From contig JBEKAR010000158.1 of NCBI GenBank assembly GCA_050015815.1, forward strand, positions 1 through 6,637: 6,637 nucleotides of DNA, read 5' to 3'. Of this stretch, positions 3,699 through 6,637 are shown piece by piece (the stretch's first letter is position 1; the number at the start of each line of letters is the position of its first letter). The notes beneath the pieces are model-generated. The model searched no databases. It saw nothing but the letters and a program-made list of their open reading frames with translations, and was not told where the DNA came from. The position numbers were made by a program, and so were the translations under genes. Source of the stretch: JAJRAL01 sp050015815. GTDB lineage: Archaea > Thermoplasmatota > Thermoplasmata > Methanomassiliicoccales > UBA472.

Positions 3699-6637
3699 AT
3701 GGAAACGCAATTGAATGAGGAGCGCGTCCCATCGTTGGGTCGCGTTCTGGGCAAGAGAGCCCTGATCTACGTCGGCTTGCTAGCGTTGGTATTTGTCCTG
3801 CTGTTGATAGCAAACAGCAGCAACGCGAGCGCCGCCACACCAATTAGCTCGAGTATAACGACCAATACGACCTGGAATCTTGCGGGAAGTCCGTACGTCA
3901 TCCAGAATAGTATCGCAGTGACAGGGACAGGCGTAACCCTGACGATCGATCCAGGCGTCAGCGTACAGTTCAACGGATTCTACTCGATAACTGTCCAAGA
4001 CGGCGCGAAGATGGTTGCAATCGGCGACTCATCGCTGGGCGGCGACGGACCCGTGACATTCACGTCCAACCTCGGATCCCCTGCTGCAGGAGACTGGAAC
4101 GGCCTAGTATTCGCGTCAACACAGTCCGGTTCGGTTCTGAACGACTGTTTCATTCAATACGCGGACAACGCAGTCAGCGTGACAGACACCACGGTGACCT
4201 TGACAGGCCTCTCGGTCTACACGAGCGGAGGGAATGCATTCACATTCACCTATACCACAGGTCCACGCACTCTCACACTCTCACACATCCTTATCCTCGA
4301 CGCGGATAATTACGGAATTGCCGTCACCAGCACTGAGAATATCACGCTCAACCTGAATAGTCCGGTCGACATCTTCTCAGCGCTAGTCGGTGGCGTTTAT
4401 GTCACAAGCAGCAACAACGCCACCGTGAGCCTGACCGGAGTCGGCATTTCCGCTCCAGGAGTGGGATCGGCGCTAGGCGTCTTTGCGGGCGCTAATTATG
4501 CTGCCACGATCAACATGCATGACAGCACCGTTTTCGATGCTCAGATCGGCGTCTACGCCCTAGGTTTGGCAGGCGATGCGACAGTGAACGTGGACGGAAG
4601 CTCGCTCGGCAACGTAGTTGGAGTAGGCTCTACCTATGCGGTCGCGGCGATCTCGGATGCTCCCGACACTGTTTCAGTTGTCGTAACCGGCACGAACATC
4701 GAGAACGTGACAACTGGTGTGTACGCAGCCGCGGTCGGAGACGTCTCGCTGACGGTCGATGACTGCTACTTCAACATCGTGACCGTAAACGCGATTACCA
4801 TGTTCTCGTCAGGCGGAGCTTGCGACCTAACCCTTGACTCAACAAGCTTCAACGACAGCATCAGCATGGTCGCAGTTCAGGCATACGACGGGGTAAGCGC
4901 CGACGTGTCCAATGTGAAAATCACCAACTCGACCAACGGCTTCGACTTCTGGTCGGCCTTCGGCCCGGTTGATGTGACGATGACCCAAGTGGTCGCCGAC
5001 TCGTTCGGCAATGGAGTCGTCCTCGGCAACCCATCGGACCCACTCATGGATGGCACCGCAACTCTGACCATGACGAACTGCAACCTTAACGGCGGCTTCA
5101 TGATTGGGGCGTTCGGAATCGAAGTCAACGCGAACAGCACAGTTACAATCACATTCGACAATGTGACGTTCGCGGGCTTCGGGGACGGCCTGAGGGCCAG
5201 CTCCCAATCATCCAACGTTATCGTCAATATCCAGGATTCCGAGCTTGACTCATCCTATGCCAGCCAGATCAGCCTGACCGCCGTCAACGGCGGAGTCAGC
5301 CTGGTCCTTGACGGCGTCGGGATGCAGGCACCGGCGGAGATTTATACCGTACCAGCGATCATCGTGAACTCGAATCTGTCCACGGTGGTCGAGCTTACTG
5401 ACGTCCTGATCAACCACACCGCAAGCGGACTCGATATTGTCTCCGCGGCCGGGGACGTGGACCTCGACATGACGAACGTGACGATTGTGGCAGATAGCCC
5501 CATGGCTCCTCCGTTCTTCGTGAACTTCGGGGTGGCTGTCTCAGCGGTCGCTGGGGCAGCTGACGTCGACATCAACGGACTGGACATAATCCTCGCCCAG
5601 GACCTCTACATGCTCAACGCCACATCTGGCGATGACGGCATATCGGTCATCGCTAACGGACTGGTGGACTTCAACGCGGCAAACGTCTCGCTCCAGAACG
5701 GATACAGGGGACTCTTGCTCATGTCCAACAGCGGAGACGTTGAGGCCATCATCGCAGGTTATATCGGCATTAACACCGCCGAGCAGGCCATCGGCATCTA
5801 CGCCGCGGGTGACGTGATCCTCGAACTCTCCGACGTGTACGTCAATTCGTTCGCCCGGGAGATGCAGACGTTCAACAGCTACTCCCTGATAGTCGAGGCG
5901 GGCGGCACGATCGACGCGAGCGTCCAGAACTTCGAGGCATACGCGGTACTCCTGGGTTGGTACATTAGTGGCACTGGGAACGTGACGCTGAACGCCACAG
6001 GGGTGGAGCTCAGCAGCAGCACGAACGCGACCTACTGGAACCGCATGTTCAGCGGCATCCAGGTCTTCTCTGATGAGGGAGCGGTCGACGCAAGCTTCAC
6101 CGACGTGTCGCTATGGATGATTCAGGATTGGTTCTCTTATGAGGAATGGGCAATCGACATAGCGGCGAACAACACCGTGAACCTGAACATCGAGAACGCT
6201 TTCATCCAAGTCTGGACCGAGGGCGTATACGTTCACACCAATCTCGGTGACGTCGTAGCGACGGTCGACAACCTCGTCGTGAACACCACGTACAACCTTG
6301 GCTTCGCCATATACGCACCGGCCGGTGCGGTCAATGTGACGATGACCTCGTCCTCGATCGACAACACCTTCGGCGCTTCGGCCTTCCTCGCCCAGTGCGG
6401 TGGGGACCTGGGCGTTGACATGACGGGCGTCGAGATGCTGGTCTCTGAGGGCTATGGCATGAACATGCTGAGCACCGACGGCAACATCAGTCTGACGTTG
6501 ACCGACGTTAACATAGGAATGACCGGCAATGATGGAGTGCGCGGAGTGGCGACGAACGGCGCGATCGCGGCGGTCATCGACCCGAGCGACTTCGAAAGCA
6601 TCGATGGCTACGGCGTGTATCTCGATTCCGCGGCCAG
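3699..6637 (+). CDS. Giant secreted right-handed beta-helix (PbH1-type) surface protein, 3' partial
   Basis: The frame runs 979 codons from the ATG to the window edge without a stop; the C-terminus is outside. Residues 1-20 are a polar, basic-ended leader, 21-38 a hydrophobic helix, and N-A-S-A-A (42-46) a likely signal-peptidase site. Residues about 47-150 form the usual entry module of such proteins: S-P-Y-V-I, then T-L-T-I-D-P-G-V-S-V-Q-F, then G-D-W-N-G-L-V-F. From about 211 to the end run about 28 degenerate coils of 24-35 residues, typically G-[DA]-V-x-L-x-h-x-[DN]-V-x-I-x(n)-G-h-x-V-x-A-x-x. Only 2 Lys and 6 Arg occur after residue 47, Asp is very frequent, Cys is rare, and about twenty N-x-[ST] sequons are present. 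It is presumably a cell-surface or secreted protein (S-layer accessory, adhesin or polysaccharide-binding/lyase-like); no catalytic motif is recognisable. A C-terminal membrane anchor or further domains should follow. It is transcribed divergently from hypB. Confidence 0.9.
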   Translation, partial: METQLNEERVPSLGRVLGKRALIYVGLLALVFVLLLIANSSNASAATPISSSITTNTTWNLAGSPYVIQNSIAVTGTGVTLTIDPGVSVQFNGFYSITVQDGAKMVAIGDSSLGGDGPVTFTSNLGSPAAGDWNGLVFASTQSGSVLNDCFIQYADNAVSVTDTTVTLTGLSVYTSGGNAFTFTYTTGPRTLTLSHILILDADNYGIAVTSTENITLNLNSPVDIFSALVGGVYVTSSNNATVSLTGVGISAPGVGSALGVFAGANYAATINMHDSTVFDAQIGVYALGLAGDATVNVDGSSLGNVVGVGSTYAVAAISDAPDTVSVVVTGTNIENVTTGVYAAAVGDVSLTVDDCYFNIVTVNAITMFSSGGACDLTLDSTSFNDSISMVAVQAYDGVSADVSNVKITNSTNGFDFWSAFGPVDVTMTQVVADSFGNGVVLGNPSDPLMDGTATLTMTNCNLNGGFMIGAFGIEVNANSTVTITFDNVTFAGFGDGLRASSQSSNVIVNIQDSELDSSYASQISLTAVNGGVSLVLDGVGMQAPAEIYTVPAIIVNSNLSTVVELTDVLINHTASGLDIVSAAGDVDLDMTNVTIVADSPMAPPFFVNFGVAVSAVAGAADVDINGLDIILAQDLYMLNATSGDDGISVIANGLVDFNAANVSLQNGYRGLLLMSNSGDVEAIIAGYIGINTAEQAIGIYAAGDVILELSDVYVNSFAREMQTFNSYSLIVEAGGTIDASVQNFEAYAVLLGWYISGTGNVTLNATGVELSSSTNATYWNRMFSGIQVFSDEGAVDASFTDVSLWMIQDWFSYEEWAIDIAANNTVNLNIENAFIQVWTEGVYVHTNLGDVVATVDNLVVNTTYNLGFAIYAPAGAVNVTMTSSSIDNTFGASAFLAQCGGDLGVDMTGVEMLVSEGYGMNMLSTDGNISLTLTDVNIGMTGNDGVRGVATNGAIAAVIDPSDFESIDGYGVYLDSAA
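4329..6637 (+). repeat. Tandem degenerate beta-helix coil repeats (about 28 visible)
   Basis: Coil starts can be read by eye at the recurring G-[DNA]-V or N-x-V strand, for example near 4737 (GDVSLTVDDC), 5451 (GDVDLDMTNV), 5808 (GDVILELSDV), 6249 (GDVVATVDNL) and 6480 (GNISLTLTDV). The mean length is about 27.5 residues. The repeats are conserved only in hydrophobic pattern and in Gly, Asp and Asn at turns. They are not near-identical at DNA level, so this is an old, diverged expansion rather than a recent duplication. Confidence 0.75.

Noticed and set aside
4269..4286. Tandem ACTCTCAC copies suggesting a microsatellite or CRISPR-like repeat
   Set aside because: Only two 8-bp copies, in frame inside the beta-helix coding sequence (T-L-T-L-S-H); no array structure.
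4839..5587. Minus-strand open frames of 80-120 residues inside the beta-helix gene
   Set aside because: They are antisense to a continuous 979-codon repeat protein with a signal peptide, promoter and ribosome-binding site. Regular codon patterns in repeats often leave the reverse frames open.

Overview
The window looks archaeal, most plausibly a moderately GC-rich member of the Thermoplasmatota. This is inferred from gene families and signals, not from a search. The support is a translin/TRAX-type protein of the single-gene archaeal kind, an archaeal-style HypB, a CARDB-containing surface protein with a C-terminal membrane anchor, a BRE/TATA promoter, and starts that look leaderless mixed with Shine-Dalgarno starts.

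Layout. Positions 1-381 (+) hold the last 126 codons of a membrane-anchored surface protein. After a short AT-rich promoter region comes a thioredoxin (480-809, +). It meets, stop codon against stop codon, a leftward set of three genes: hypB (2846-3421), purD (1435-2799) and a translin-family protein (810-1427), read in that order on the minus strand. A 277-nt divergent spacer (3422-3698) carries a hypB-side TATA-like element, a cluster of short palindromes and a strong BRE/TATA promoter. The promoter drives a very large secreted right-handed beta-helix protein (3699 to beyond the right edge, at least 979 codons with no stop).

How the genes fit together. The minus-strand genes are cytosolic: nickel-enzyme maturation, purine synthesis and a probable RNA-binding protein or nuclease. 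purD and the translin gene look translationally coupled, because the translin ribosome-binding site overlaps the purD stop codon. The two plus-strand surface proteins flank this block but show no direct link to it.

Most notable points. (1) HypB keeps almost all of its diagnostic motifs but lacks the segment carrying the Walker A P-loop, as if about 26 residues had been cleanly excised in frame. (2) The large surface protein is built from about 28 degenerate 24-35-residue beta-helix coils, has only 8 Lys/Arg in about 930 mature residues, carries about twenty N-glycosylation sequons, and places its length insertions, several rich in aromatics, at one corner of the coil.
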